DNA of 60,742 bases from a bacterium (lineage in GTDB: Bacteria; Joyebacterota; Joyebacteria; Joyebacterales; Joyebacteraceae), in contig JALGWI010000007.1 in NCBI GenBank assembly GCA_025774245.1, forward strand, positions 1-60,742. The letters are read 5' to 3'. The notes beneath the pieces were generated by a model. It was not told the DNA's origin. It did not search any database and worked only from the letters and a program-made list of their open reading frames with translations. This document shows, in pieces, positions 31,410-39,366 of the stretch. A program made the translations under genes and the position numbers. Numbering within the stretch: the first letter of the stretch is position 1; the number at the start of each line of letters is the position of its first letter.

Positions 31410-32369
31410 TTACTCTCCGGGACGGCGCCGCTGCCCGTACGCCTCGAGAACGACACCGAGGCGCCTGAGAGCCGAAGCTAGCCTCGTCGCTGCGCCCAGC
31501 CCCGTCGCCGCGCTCCGCTCCATGAGCTCGGCCACGCGGCCGCCGTCGGTCTCCTCCGCCTCCGCGGCCCGCAGCCGTTCGCTCGACCGGGAGACCGTCC
31601 GGACGTCGGCCCTCCGCCGCTCGAGCGGCACGGCCGCCTGTGACGCCACGTCGGTCATCGTGCGCGCCGAATCCCGCATCCCGTTCACGGCCCGCGCCAG
31701 GGAGACCTCGTCGATGTCGGGACGGGCAACCTCATCGACCACCTCGTCCGCCAGAAGTTCCAGTTCTTTCGCGAGCGTTCCCAGTGACTTGAGCTTCGTC
31801 GCCACGTCCTCGTCGGTCGAGACGCCCTGCGGATCCCGGATGACCTGCTCGATCAGCACGCGGGCATCGCTCAACGACGAGGCGATCTTCCGGAGAATCA
31901 CGACCTCGGCCGAGGCGCCCTCGCGCAGCTCCTTCAGGGAGACGAGGAGCTCCTGGGACGCGCGCATGAGATCCGGCGCCGCGCCCTCGAGCGCGTCGGC
32001 AACGCTCCTGCTCGAAGAGAGCTCCGCCCGCGTCACCTCGCAGTCCCTGAGGAGAATGATGAGTTCGTTGAGTTCCGAGTTGAGGGACGCGAGCTCGTCG
32101 GTCCTCGGGAGTTCGGTCAGCACGTTCACGTCGCCCTGGCGCGCGACGAAGCAGGCGCGGGTCAGACGGCGGATGGCGCGCGCGACCGTGTTCCCCCAGA
32201 CCGCCGCGATGATGAGGGCGAGAACGAGGATCGCGCCGAGGACGATCATCATCGCCTGAGGCGTCGCGCCGAGCCGGAACATCGCCACGAGCACGCCGTC
32301 CTGCACGAGCAGCGCGACCGCGACCAGGAGCACGATCTTGACCTCGATGCTCGGACCCGACCGCTCCAT
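31410..32369 (-). CDS. Membrane HAMP-domain coiled-coil protein, chemoreceptor-like fragment
   Basis: 319 residues. Two transmembrane helices close together (about 10-28 and 37-58) are separated by a loop of only about 8 residues, so there is no ligand-binding domain. A HAMP-like segment follows (GNTVARAIRRLTRACFVARQGDV), then a long coiled coil to about residue 290 rich in Ala, Leu, Glu and Ser. The tip sequence conserved in methyl-accepting chemoreceptors (EIxxIxxxIxxIAxQTNLLALNAAIEAAR) is absent, and there is no kinase or cyclase domain. GAGGGG lies before the ATG. It could be a membrane sensor stub, a scaffold, or a partner for a separate signalling protein. Confidence 0.6.
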   Translation of the reverse strand: MERSGPSIEVKIVLLVAVALLVQDGVLVAMFRLGATPQAMMIVLGAILVLALIIAAVWGNTVARAIRRLTRACFVARQGDVNVLTELPRTDELASLNSELNELIILLRDCEVTRAELSSSRSVADALEGAAPDLMRASQELLVSLKELREGASAEVVILRKIASSLSDARVLIEQVIRDPQGVSTDEDVATKLKSLGTLAKELELLADEVVDEVARPDIDEVSLARAVNGMRDSARTMTDVASQAAVPLERRRADVRTVSRSSERLRAAEAEETDGGRVAELMERSAATGLGAATRLASALRRLGVVLEAYGQRRRPGE

Positions 32370-32641
32370 GCGTTCCCCTCAAAGGCCGTACCGGGACAAC
32401 CGGCACGGCTCGACAGCCCATGACGACTGCGAGAACCTGTGCGACCTCCGCACACGCTTCTCTTTCATTCTGCCATTTTGCAAGGAACATGCCAGCGGAT
32501 TCTGCCGGCGTGAGAGAGGGAATCGCGAGAACTGCCCGGTCGCAGGACGGTTGCAGGAGGGCGGCGGGGACGGGACGAGGCGGCGCCCCGCGGGCGGGCC
32601 CCCCAGCGGCCGGCCGCTGCACCCGGAGAGCCACTGCGGCG

Positions 32642-33430
32642 CTACCCCAGGCGGTACAGCTCCGGCCTCCTGTCCTCGATAATGTGGTTTGCGGGCGTCA
32701 CGAGCTTGTTCCGGGCCTCCTCGTGGGCGATCTCGGCCACGATCACGGCGTCCCCCTCGGGCGCAGCCCTGGCGAGGATCTCCCCGCTCTGCGCCACGAT
32801 CTCGCTCTGGCCGGTGAACGTCCAGCTCTGACCTGCCCGCTCCTCGGTCCCCACCCGGTTCGCGGTGACCGCGAAGACCCGATTCTCGATGCACCTCGTG
32901 ACCATCGCGCGCTGGCAGTAGGGCAGTACCAGGTTCGCCGGGTGGCACAGGACGTCGGCCCCGAGAAGGGCCAGCGTGCGGGCCGTTTCCGGGAAGATCC
33001 AGTCGAAGCAGATCATCATGCCGAGGCGCGCCCCCCCGACGTCCACGACAGCCGGCGGGCGGTCGCCGGGGTCGAAGATTCGCTTCTCGTCATTGAAGAG
33101 ATGGATCTTCCGGTAGACGGACCGCGATCCGTCCGGAGCGAGCAGAACCGAGGAGTTGTAGAGGGAGTCCCCTGCTCTCTCGGCGAACCCGACCACGATC
33201 GCCGCGCCGCGCTCCGCGCCCGCGCTCGCGAGGGCCGCGAACTCCTCCGCGTCCGGATCCTGCGCGAGCGACTCCGCCTCCTCCCGCGATTCGAAGACGT
33301 ACCCGGAGAGCGCCAGCTCCGGAAGCACGAAGAGGTCCGCGTCCGCCGACGACACGAGCGCCAGACAGCGCTCGAGGTTTCCTCGCACGTCGCCGAACGT
33401 CGGCGCGAACTGAACTGCCCCCACTCTCAT
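32642..33430 (-). CDS. Carbon-nitrogen hydrolase (nitrilase superfamily)
   Basis: 262 residues, full length for the family. The Glu-Lys-Cys catalytic triad is visible: E38 in LPELALSGY, K108 in YRKIHLF and C141 in MICFDWIFPE. Members hydrolyse omega-amides, N-carbamoyl compounds or nitriles. Closest in feel to the branch acting on small amides (NIT/omega-amidase or N-carbamoylputrescine type), but the substrate cannot be set from sequence. GGGGTGAG lies before the ATG. It is preceded by a 290-bp gap and followed by 272 bp before the HAMP gene, so is likely independently transcribed. Confidence 0.88.
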   Translation of the reverse strand: MRVGAVQFAPTFGDVRGNLERCLALVSSADADLFVLPELALSGYVFESREEAESLAQDPDAEEFAALASAGAERGAAIVVGFAERAGDSLYNSSVLLAPDGSRSVYRKIHLFNDEKRIFDPGDRPPAVVDVGGARLGMMICFDWIFPETARTLALLGADVLCHPANLVLPYCQRAMVTRCIENRVFAVTANRVGTEERAGQSWTFTGQSEIVAQSGEILARAAPEGDAVIVAEIAHEEARNKLVTPANHIIEDRRPELYRLG

Positions 33431-33719
33431 CGCTCACCCCCTGCCGCTCTCGGCACGCACAACATCAATCGGTTGTCAGGAAGTAACTGCAACGCGCCTC
33501 CGACCGGCCCATCGCGCAGGTTGAGGCGCCGTTCACCTCGTGGCTTGCTTCTTGCATCTCGAACCCCCGACCAGATCGTCATTTCGATGACACGAACGCA
33601 CGAGAAGTGGCGCGCCCTCGGCCGCGCGTCACGGCCGGGACCGCTACGGCCCCCGTGGCACGGGACTTGCTTTTCTGGCCTCATCACTTCCGCCCTTAAG
33701 GAGCAACCGGAAACTGCAG

Positions 33720-34535
33720 ATGCCAAACCGTCCGAAGCGAAGCACCACGAAGAAGGCCGTCCCGCGCACACAGGGACGTCGACGTGCGCGTCGGACCCTC
33801 GATGTCGGGAGCGACGTCCAGACATCGTACTTCTTCATGCTCAACTGTCTCTTGCACTCTCGCGTCCACACCGGCCTCGAGTCGAACACCGACTTCTACG
33901 ACGAAGACGTCAACGTCTACCTCGCGCACCTTCTGAACGCTCACGTCGACCCCAAGTACCTGGCGCGAACGTCGTCCTGCATCGCCGTCGGCGATGCGGA
34001 TCTTCGCCGGATGATCGACGAGTGCGGCGACGATCGCAATCGCTTCAGGATCTACAAGGCGAACGCCGACTACCTCCTCCTCTCGGTCACCGTGTTCGAC
34101 CGCTACGAGGATCTCCACTTCAACCGGCTCGCCGCGTTCCACGTCCCGAAGGAGACCTACATCGGGAGAGCCGCAGCGTACTACGAGCTCGCCTCGTCGT
34201 ACGCGGTCAAGCTGCGGCGGGGAACGAACGCGGTCTCCGACGTCATGCACAAGCTCTCCGATGGCATCGACAACTACGTGAAGATCCTCTCGTTCCTCCG
34301 GGGCCAGTACATGGACTTCATCCGGAGGTACTCGCCGGGCGAACTCTTCCACCTCGACCGATCGATCGAAGCGATCGAGCGGGACGAGATCATCGAGCGG
34401 ATGCGGAACGAGTTCCTCGACACCTACCAGGAGTGGCTCAGGACCGGCGCCGAGGATCTCAAGGCCACGCTCGCCGACCAGGCGCTGCACCTGAGAGAGG
34501 TCGACCCGACGTTCGACTTCGAGCCGCCGACGTAG
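33720..34535 (+). CDS. Conserved-looking hypothetical protein
   Basis: 271 residues, basic N-terminal tail (residues 1-27: KRSTTKKAVPRTQGRRRARR) followed by a mostly alpha-helical acidic body (TSYFFMLNCLLHSRVHTG, FHVPKETYIGRAAAYYELASSYAVKL, ending DFEPPT). No transmembrane helix and no enzyme motif is visible. The basic tail suggests nucleic-acid or membrane-surface binding. The only plausible ribosome site (AAGGAG near 33698) is about 16 bases before the ATG, a long spacing, so an internal start is possible. It is the only plus-strand gene between 26.1 kb and the end of the window. Not recognised. Confidence 0.6.
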   Translation: MPNRPKRSTTKKAVPRTQGRRRARRTLDVGSDVQTSYFFMLNCLLHSRVHTGLESNTDFYDEDVNVYLAHLLNAHVDPKYLARTSSCIAVGDADLRRMIDECGDDRNRFRIYKANADYLLLSVTVFDRYEDLHFNRLAAFHVPKETYIGRAAAYYELASSYAVKLRRGTNAVSDVMHKLSDGIDNYVKILSFLRGQYMDFIRRYSPGELFHLDRSIEAIERDEIIERMRNEFLDTYQEWLRTGAEDLKATLADQALHLREVDPTFDFEPPT

Positions 34536-34583
34536 CGTCCCGATCCCGCACGACCGACGCGGAGCAGAAGGCCTGATTGAAGA

Positions 34584-34611
34584 AGACCCTCCTCAGGACC
34601 GAGGAGGGTCT
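34584..34611. terminator. Hairpin terminator between convergent genes
   Basis: AGACCCTCCTC - AGGACC - GAGGAGGGTCT, an 11-bp perfect stem between the hypothetical gene (+) and the end of the Tol-Pal operon (-). The trailing U-tract is weak. Confidence 0.6.
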
Positions 34612-34690
34612 CGTCGTATGCCGACCGATTCACGTCGCTGGTCGCAGGGCGCCGGTCAGAAGGCAGTCGCCGTCGGCGCGCGGGACGCCG

Positions 34691-35344
34691 TCACCTCTCG
34701 GGAACGAAGAGCTCCGCGCCCACGGGGATGACGTCGGGGTTCGTGATGCTGTTCGCCGCGACGATGTCCGCGACGGTCACGCCGTACTTCGCGGCGATCG
34801 TCGCGAGGGTCTCTCCCCTCTGAACCGTGTGTGTGAAACCGACGGAGACGGAGCTCCTGATGGCGGCCAGCTCTTCCCGGAGCGCCTCGTTCTCTCCGGA
34901 GACCTCCTCGAGCACGATCTGCATCCGCTGGACGAGATCGTCGCGGTCGGACTCTCTCGCGTCGTCGACGTTGCCGATGCGGCCCTCGAGCTCGATCCCG
35001 AGCTGCTGCTGTCCGTCCCGGAGCGCCTCGAGTCCCCGGGCGAAGTCGCTGTCCAGCTCGCCGAGCTGCTTGGATAGCTCGCCCATCTGGTACCGGAAAG
35101 CCGCGTTCTCCTCCTCGAGAACGGCGATCCGCCCCTCCAGCTGGAGGATCTTCTCGGAGAGGCTCGTCTGCCTCCGCTCGAAGTCCTCCTCCGCCTCCCA
35201 GATGTCCTTCTTGACCGCCAGCCCCCCGGTGCCGCAGCCGGAGAGCGTCGATCCGATGAGGGCAGCGAGAAGCGCGACGGTGCCGAGCGCCGCCGGCAGC
35301 CGCCCCCAAGCGCGCCCGTCACGCGAACGCGACAACAAGTTCAT
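34691..35344 (-). CDS. LysM coiled-coil lipoprotein at the end of the Tol-Pal operon
   Basis: 217 residues. Signal peptide with a lipobox (STLSGC, Cys about residue 37), then a coiled coil of about 110 residues (QLEGRIAVLEEENAAFRYQM...) and a C-terminal LysM domain (HTVQRGETLATIAAKYGVTV ... VGAELFVP) that should bind peptidoglycan. It occupies the place downstream of pal where proteobacterial CpoB/YbgF sits; CpoB also has an N-terminal coiled coil, but then TPR repeats rather than LysM. A functional counterpart is a reasonable inference. Strong ribosome site GGAGG before ATG. Confidence 0.8.
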   Translation of the reverse strand: MNLLSRSRDGRAWGRLPAALGTVALLAALIGSTLSGCGTGGLAVKKDIWEAEEDFERRQTSLSEKILQLEGRIAVLEEENAAFRYQMGELSKQLGELDSDFARGLEALRDGQQQLGIELEGRIGNVDDARESDRDDLVQRMQIVLEEVSGENEALREELAAIRSSVSVGFTHTVQRGETLATIAAKYGVTVADIVAANSITNPDVIPVGAELFVPER

Positions 35345-35432
35345 ACGTCAACCTCCTGCCTGTCGGCCTCCGTAACGATCTCCCGGACCGGTGGTCGCTC
35401 CCGCCGGCCCCCCTGGCAGGAGTCCGACACCT

Positions 35433-35966
35433 CTACTGCGATACCGTGAACTCGTCTCGCCGGTTCGTCGCCCAGGCCTCCTCGCTACTGCCGTGGTCGA
35501 TCGGACGCTCCTCGCCGTAGCTGATCGTGGACAGCCGAGCCGCCGTCACACCGAGCCCGATGAGATAGCGCCGCGCCGCGAGCGCGCGCTGCTCCCCGAG
35601 CGCCATGTTGTACTCGTTCGTCCCGCGCTCGTCGCAGTGTCCCTCGATCATCACGCGGACGTCCTGGTGCTCCCTCAGGTACGAAGCGATCCGGCCGAGC
35701 GACATCTCGTCCGCGCCGCGGATCCTGTACTGGTCGAACTCGAAGTAGATGGTCTCGAACTCGGGGGTCGTCGGCTCGATGTAGATGACCTCCTCCGGCG
35801 GGTCGGTCAGAGCAATGTCCTCTCCGGTCAGGGCATCCGTCTCGCCCATCGCTGCCATCTCTGCCGTCGGCTCCTCGTCCTCCGGCGGGCAGGGACAGCC
35901 CTGCATCGCGAGGGCGACGCACACCATCAGGATCCCGATCGAGAGATGAACGACTATCCTCCGCAT
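35433..35966 (-). CDS. pal: Peptidoglycan-associated lipoprotein Pal
   Basis: 177 residues. Lipoprotein signal (VCVALAMQGC, lipobox ending at Cys about residue 24), an acidic linker, then the OmpA/Pal peptidoglycan-binding domain with IYFEFDQYRI, IEGHCDERGTNEYN and the terminal YGEERP..RR. Pal anchors the outer membrane to peptidoglycan and binds TolB. Located between tolB and the LysM gene, with a very strong AAGGAGGAAT ribosome site. Confidence 0.95.
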   Translation of the reverse strand: MRRIVVHLSIGILMVCVALAMQGCPCPPEDEEPTAEMAAMGETDALTGEDIALTDPPEEVIYIEPTTPEFETIYFEFDQYRIRGADEMSLGRIASYLREHQDVRVMIEGHCDERGTNEYNMALGEQRALAARRYLIGLGVTAARLSTISYGEERPIDHGSSEEAWATNRRDEFTVSQ

Positions 35967-36005
35967 CGCATTCCTCCTTCGCCAACGCTCCCGCGCGCTC
36001 AGGAC

Positions 36006-37316
36006 CTAGGGGGTCCACGCGGGGCTCAGGTAATCACCGCCACCGCTGGTAAGCTGCAATGGTTCGAGCTCGTAGATGTCGAGCATGGTGAGATCGGACT
36101 TCCCTCCCGACCTCACGCTGTAGACGAGATGCCTACCGTCGGGGGCCCAGGAGGGATCCTCCTTGTGCCCGCCGCCCGTAGTGAGCCTGACCACCTCCTT
36201 CGTGTTCACGTCGACGGTGTGGATCTGGAACACGCCTTCGACGCGCGCCGTGTAAGCGATGAGATCTCCCTTCGGAGACCAATCCGGCGATGTGTTGTAG
36301 GAACCCTGATACGTCACTCTCTCTGCCGTTCCTCCGCTCGCGCTCATGATGTAGATCTGAGGCGACCCGGCCCGATCCGAGACGAACGCGACGCGTCTTC
36401 CGTCGGGTGACCAGCGCGGCGAGGACTCGGTGCTCTTGTTGAACGTGAGCCGTCTCGGATCGCTCCCGTCCGACGCCAGGCGGTAGATCTCAGGATTGCC
36501 GTCACGGGAGAGCGTCATGAGATACTCGTTCCCGCGGGGCGAGACCGCCACGAAGGCGTTCAGGCCGGGGAACGACGTCAGCCTCGCCTGCTCGCCGGTC
36601 GTCGTCCTGACGACGTAGACCTCCTGACGGCTCCCGCGAAACCTCGTGTAGACCAGGCGGTCCTTGTCCGAGAACCAGTCGGGGTACATCGACATGAGAT
36701 CGTCCTTCACGACCCGCGTCTGGTTCTCGCCGTCGTAGTCCATCACGTACAGCTGCTTGACGCCGGTGACGTCCGACACGAAGGCGATCTTGCTCGTCGC
36801 GATCCCGGGCTCGCCGGTGAGCTGCCGAACGATGTCGTCGGCGAGGCTGTGCACCGCCGCGCGCCACTGCCGGGGCTTCCCCGAGTACCGGCGCGCCATG
36901 ATGCCCTGGCCCTGCGCGAGGTCGTGGACGGAGGCTTCGATGCTGAAGTTCTCGAGATCGCCGGTGATCTCGCCCTTCACGACGACCTCCGCCCCGAGCG
37001 CGTTCCATTCCACGAAGTCGATCCGGCCGGTCAGGCGATCGTCCGCCTCCACCTCGTCGACGAACTGGAGGTTCTCGACGGCGCTGAAATACCCCGATGT
37101 CTCGAGGTCGAACCTGAGGACGGTCCGTACGTCCTCGGCGTTGACCAGCGTGCCGCGCCCGCCCCGGAAGAGCGGGATCGCGACGATTACCTTCTCGCCG
37201 AAGCCCTTCGTGATGCTGAGCCGGACCTGCGACGTCGCCGGTCCGGGAAGGGCCGCGGCCAGCAGCGCCAGTACAAGTGCTGCTCCTGCTACGTTTCTCG
37301 TTCGGGATCTCTGCAA
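36006..37316 (-). CDS. tolB: Tol-Pal system beta-propeller protein TolB
   Basis: 436 residues. The N-terminal signal peptide (NVAGAALVLALLAAALPGPA) is followed by the TolB amino domain (about 30-150) and a six-bladed WD40-like PD40 propeller, with repeated phrases of the SPRWSPDGRRVAFVSDR kind. Periplasmic; links Pal to the inner-membrane TolQRA motor. The start appears to be TTG at 37316, since GGAGAG is suitably spaced and the signal peptide begins directly after it. Confidence 0.95.
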   Translation of the reverse strand: MQRSRTRNVAGAALVLALLAAALPGPATSQVRLSITKGFGEKVIVAIPLFRGGRGTLVNAEDVRTVLRFDLETSGYFSAVENLQFVDEVEADDRLTGRIDFVEWNALGAEVVVKGEITGDLENFSIEASVHDLAQGQGIMARRYSGKPRQWRAAVHSLADDIVRQLTGEPGIATSKIAFVSDVTGVKQLYVMDYDGENQTRVVKDDLMSMYPDWFSDKDRLVYTRFRGSRQEVYVVRTTTGEQARLTSFPGLNAFVAVSPRGNEYLMTLSRDGNPEIYRLASDGSDPRRLTFNKSTESSPRWSPDGRRVAFVSDRAGSPQIYIMSASGGTAERVTYQGSYNTSPDWSPKGDLIAYTARVEGVFQIHTVDVNTKEVVRLTTGGGHKEDPSWAPDGRHLVYSVRSGGKSDLTMLDIYELEPLQLTSGGGDYLSPAWTP

Positions 37317-37392
37317 GCCAGCTCTCCAGGGATGTGCCGCGCCGACCGGCGTGGAGGAGGCCGTGAGGACGCTCCCCCGCGTCGAGGCGATT

Positions 37393-38121
37393 CTACTCCT
37401 GAGTGATCTTGAAATCGATGGTCACGTCGAGGTGGCTCTCCATGTAGTCGTCGGGAAGCGGCGGGAACGGCGCCGAGCTGCGAACCGCCTTCGCCGCGGA
37501 CTGGTCGACCGTCGATATTCCGGACGAGCGCCGTACCGTGATCGCCTCGATCATGCCGCCGCGCTGGATGCGGAACGACACGACCGCCGTGAGGTTCTCG
37601 CCACCGAGAAGGCGCGCGCTCGGCTGCTTCCAGTTGGAAGTGACCTTACCCTGAACGATCGAGAGATACCAGGCGTAAGGGAACCTCGACGCCTTGACCA
37701 TCGTCCGGCTCGTCGCCGGCCTCGCCTCTTGACGCTGCGGCTTCTGCTCGCTCTTGTCCGGGCGGGTCTGGTCCTGTTCCTCCATCCGATCCGCGAGCCG
37801 CTCCGCCAGGCTCCTCCGCTCGCGCTCCTTCGGCGGCTTGAGGACGACCTGCTTGCGCACCGGCTTCTCCGGAATCACCGGTTCGGGCTCCGGGGCCGGG
37901 GCCGGTTCCTCTTCCACCGGCTCGGGCTCGACCGGCGCCGGCTCCTCCACGACTTCCGCCGGCGCCTCCTCGACGACGGGAGCCTCCAGCGACACGTCGA
38001 GCAGCTCTACCTCGTAGACCTCGTACCCGAGCTCGCGGTCCCGGGAGAGGGCCGGGATGAGCGGGAGGATGATGACCAGCGCCAGGTGCACGATCGCCGA
38101 GATGACCATGAGCTTCGTCAC
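37393..38121 (-). CDS. TonB/TolA-family energy-transducing protein
   Basis: 242 residues. One N-terminal transmembrane helix (about 4-24, LMVISAIVHLALVIILPLI), a Pro/Glu-rich spacer (about 45-85), a charged segment and a C-terminal TonB/TolA domain (about 150-240; WYLSIVQGKVTSNWKQPSARLLGGENLTAVVSFRIQRGG). It takes the TolA position and should transmit force from TolQR to TolB/Pal; its spacer is TonB-like rather than the long Ala/Lys helix of E. coli TolA. GTG start with GGGGAGG upstream. Confidence 0.88.
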   Translation of the reverse strand: MTKLMVISAIVHLALVIILPLIPALSRDRELGYEVYEVELLDVSLEAPVVEEAPAEVVEEPAPVEPEPVEEEPAPAPEPEPVIPEKPVRKQVVLKPPKERERRSLAERLADRMEEQDQTRPDKSEQKPQRQEARPATSRTMVKASRFPYAWYLSIVQGKVTSNWKQPSARLLGGENLTAVVSFRIQRGGMIEAITVRRSSGISTVDQSAAKAVRSSAPFPPLPDDYMESHLDVTIDFKITQE

Positions 38122-38167
38122 GGGAGCCTCCCCGAGAGCCCGCCGCCTGAGCGGGTCGCTCGCCTTC

Positions 38168-38578
38168 CTACTGCGCCGGTTTCGTCGCCATCGCGAGCCG
38201 CGTGATCCCGACGCCTCTCACCGTGTCCAGAACCTCTATGACAACGCCGTACCGGAGCTCCGTGTCGGCCTTGACGAGCACGGCCACGTCGTCCCGGGCC
38301 GTGTGGATGCTCGACAGGCGCTCCTCGAGCTCCTCGATGCTCACGCGCTGGCCCTCGAGGTAGACCCTCTCGTTCTCGGAGACGGTGATCGTCAGCACGT
38401 CGGCAACGTCGATCCTCGCGGGCTCGGCGGTCGGCAGGGTGACGTTGATCCCCTGCTCGAGCATCGGCGCGACGATGATGAAGATGATGAGGAGCGTCAT
38501 CATCACGTCGACGAGCGAGGTGACATTGATGTCGCTCACCAGGTTCAGGTCGTGTTGTCGCTTCCGCCGCCTGCTCAC
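38168..38578 (-). CDS. tolR: TolR/ExbD-family proton-channel subunit
   Basis: 136 residues. A cytoplasmic basic N-terminus, one transmembrane helix (about 18-38) containing the conserved Asp in NVTSLVDVMMTLLIIF, and a periplasmic C-terminal domain. With TolQ it forms the proton-driven motor. GTG start at 38578 has AGGAGGGG upstream; the TTG five codons earlier is not supported. Confidence 0.93.
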   Translation of the reverse strand: MSRRRKRQHDLNLVSDINVTSLVDVMMTLLIIFIIVAPMLEQGINVTLPTAEPARIDVADVLTITVSENERVYLEGQRVSIEELEERLSSIHTARDDVAVLVKADTELRYGVVIEVLDTVRGVGITRLAMATKPAQ

Positions 38579-38632
38579 GTCCCCTCCTGTCAACGGACCG
38601 CGCCGCCCCCGATGAGCGGCCGCCGCTTGCCG

Positions 38633-39319
38633 CTACCGGGCGCCGAAGTTCCGCTCGACGGACGAGAGGAACTCGGACGAGAAGTTCTCCATGTGCGCCG
38701 TGAGATTCCTGACCCTGTTCATGATGTAGTTGTAGCCTACGAGGGCCGGGATCGCCACAGCGAGTCCTGCCACGGTGGTCGTGAGCGCCGCCGAGACGCC
38801 GGGCGCAACGCTGCTGATGCTCGCACTGCCGGTGACCGACATGGCCGCGAAGGCCTTCATGATTCCCCAGACCGTGCCGAAGAGGCCGACGAACGGGGCT
38901 CCGGCGGACGTCGTCGCGAGCATGATGAGATGCCGACGAAGCTCGATGACTTCCTCCGAGATCGCCGTCTCGAGGCTCCGCTCGAGCGCGTCGATCTGGA
39001 CCATCGTGAGCGGCTGCGCGACCGCCGCCCTCCCCCGTCCGCCCATGAGGAGCGCGAGCTCCGCGAGCCCGGCCTCGAGGATCCTGGCAAACGGCGATGG
39101 CGCAAACCGCTGTCGGTCCGCGTAGTGGCTGATCATGCCGTCCGGGTCCTCCCGAAACTTGCGGAGGAACGCGAACGAAGAGGCCGACGCCCGGCGGATC
39201 ACGCCATTCTTGAGAATGATGATCGCCCACGAGTAGATCGACACGATGAAGAGAAACGTGACGATGCCCTGCCCGACGACGCCCGACTGCCCCACGGTTG
39301 TCAAGAATCCGCTGCCCAC
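38633..39319 (-). CDS. tolQ: TolQ/ExbB-family proton-channel subunit
   Basis: 228 residues with three transmembrane helices (about 15-36, 130-155 and 170-195), and the family motif LFGTVWGIMKAF in the second helix plus the AALTTTVAGLAVAIPALVGYN segment lining the channel. It pairs with TolR. GTG start preceded by GGAGGACACC. First of the tol genes proper, 48 bp downstream of the YIP1-fusion gene. Confidence 0.95.
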   Translation of the reverse strand: MGSGFLTTVGQSGVVGQGIVTFLFIVSIYSWAIIILKNGVIRRASASSFAFLRKFREDPDGMISHYADRQRFAPSPFARILEAGLAELALLMGGRGRAAVAQPLTMVQIDALERSLETAISEEVIELRRHLIMLATTSAGAPFVGLFGTVWGIMKAFAAMSVTGSASISSVAPGVSAALTTTVAGLAVAIPALVGYNYIMNRVRNLTAHMENFSSEFLSSVERNFGAR

Positions 39320-39366
39320 GCTGGTGTCCTCCTGTCGGTCAGGTTCGTGTCCAGGTCCGTTCGGTG

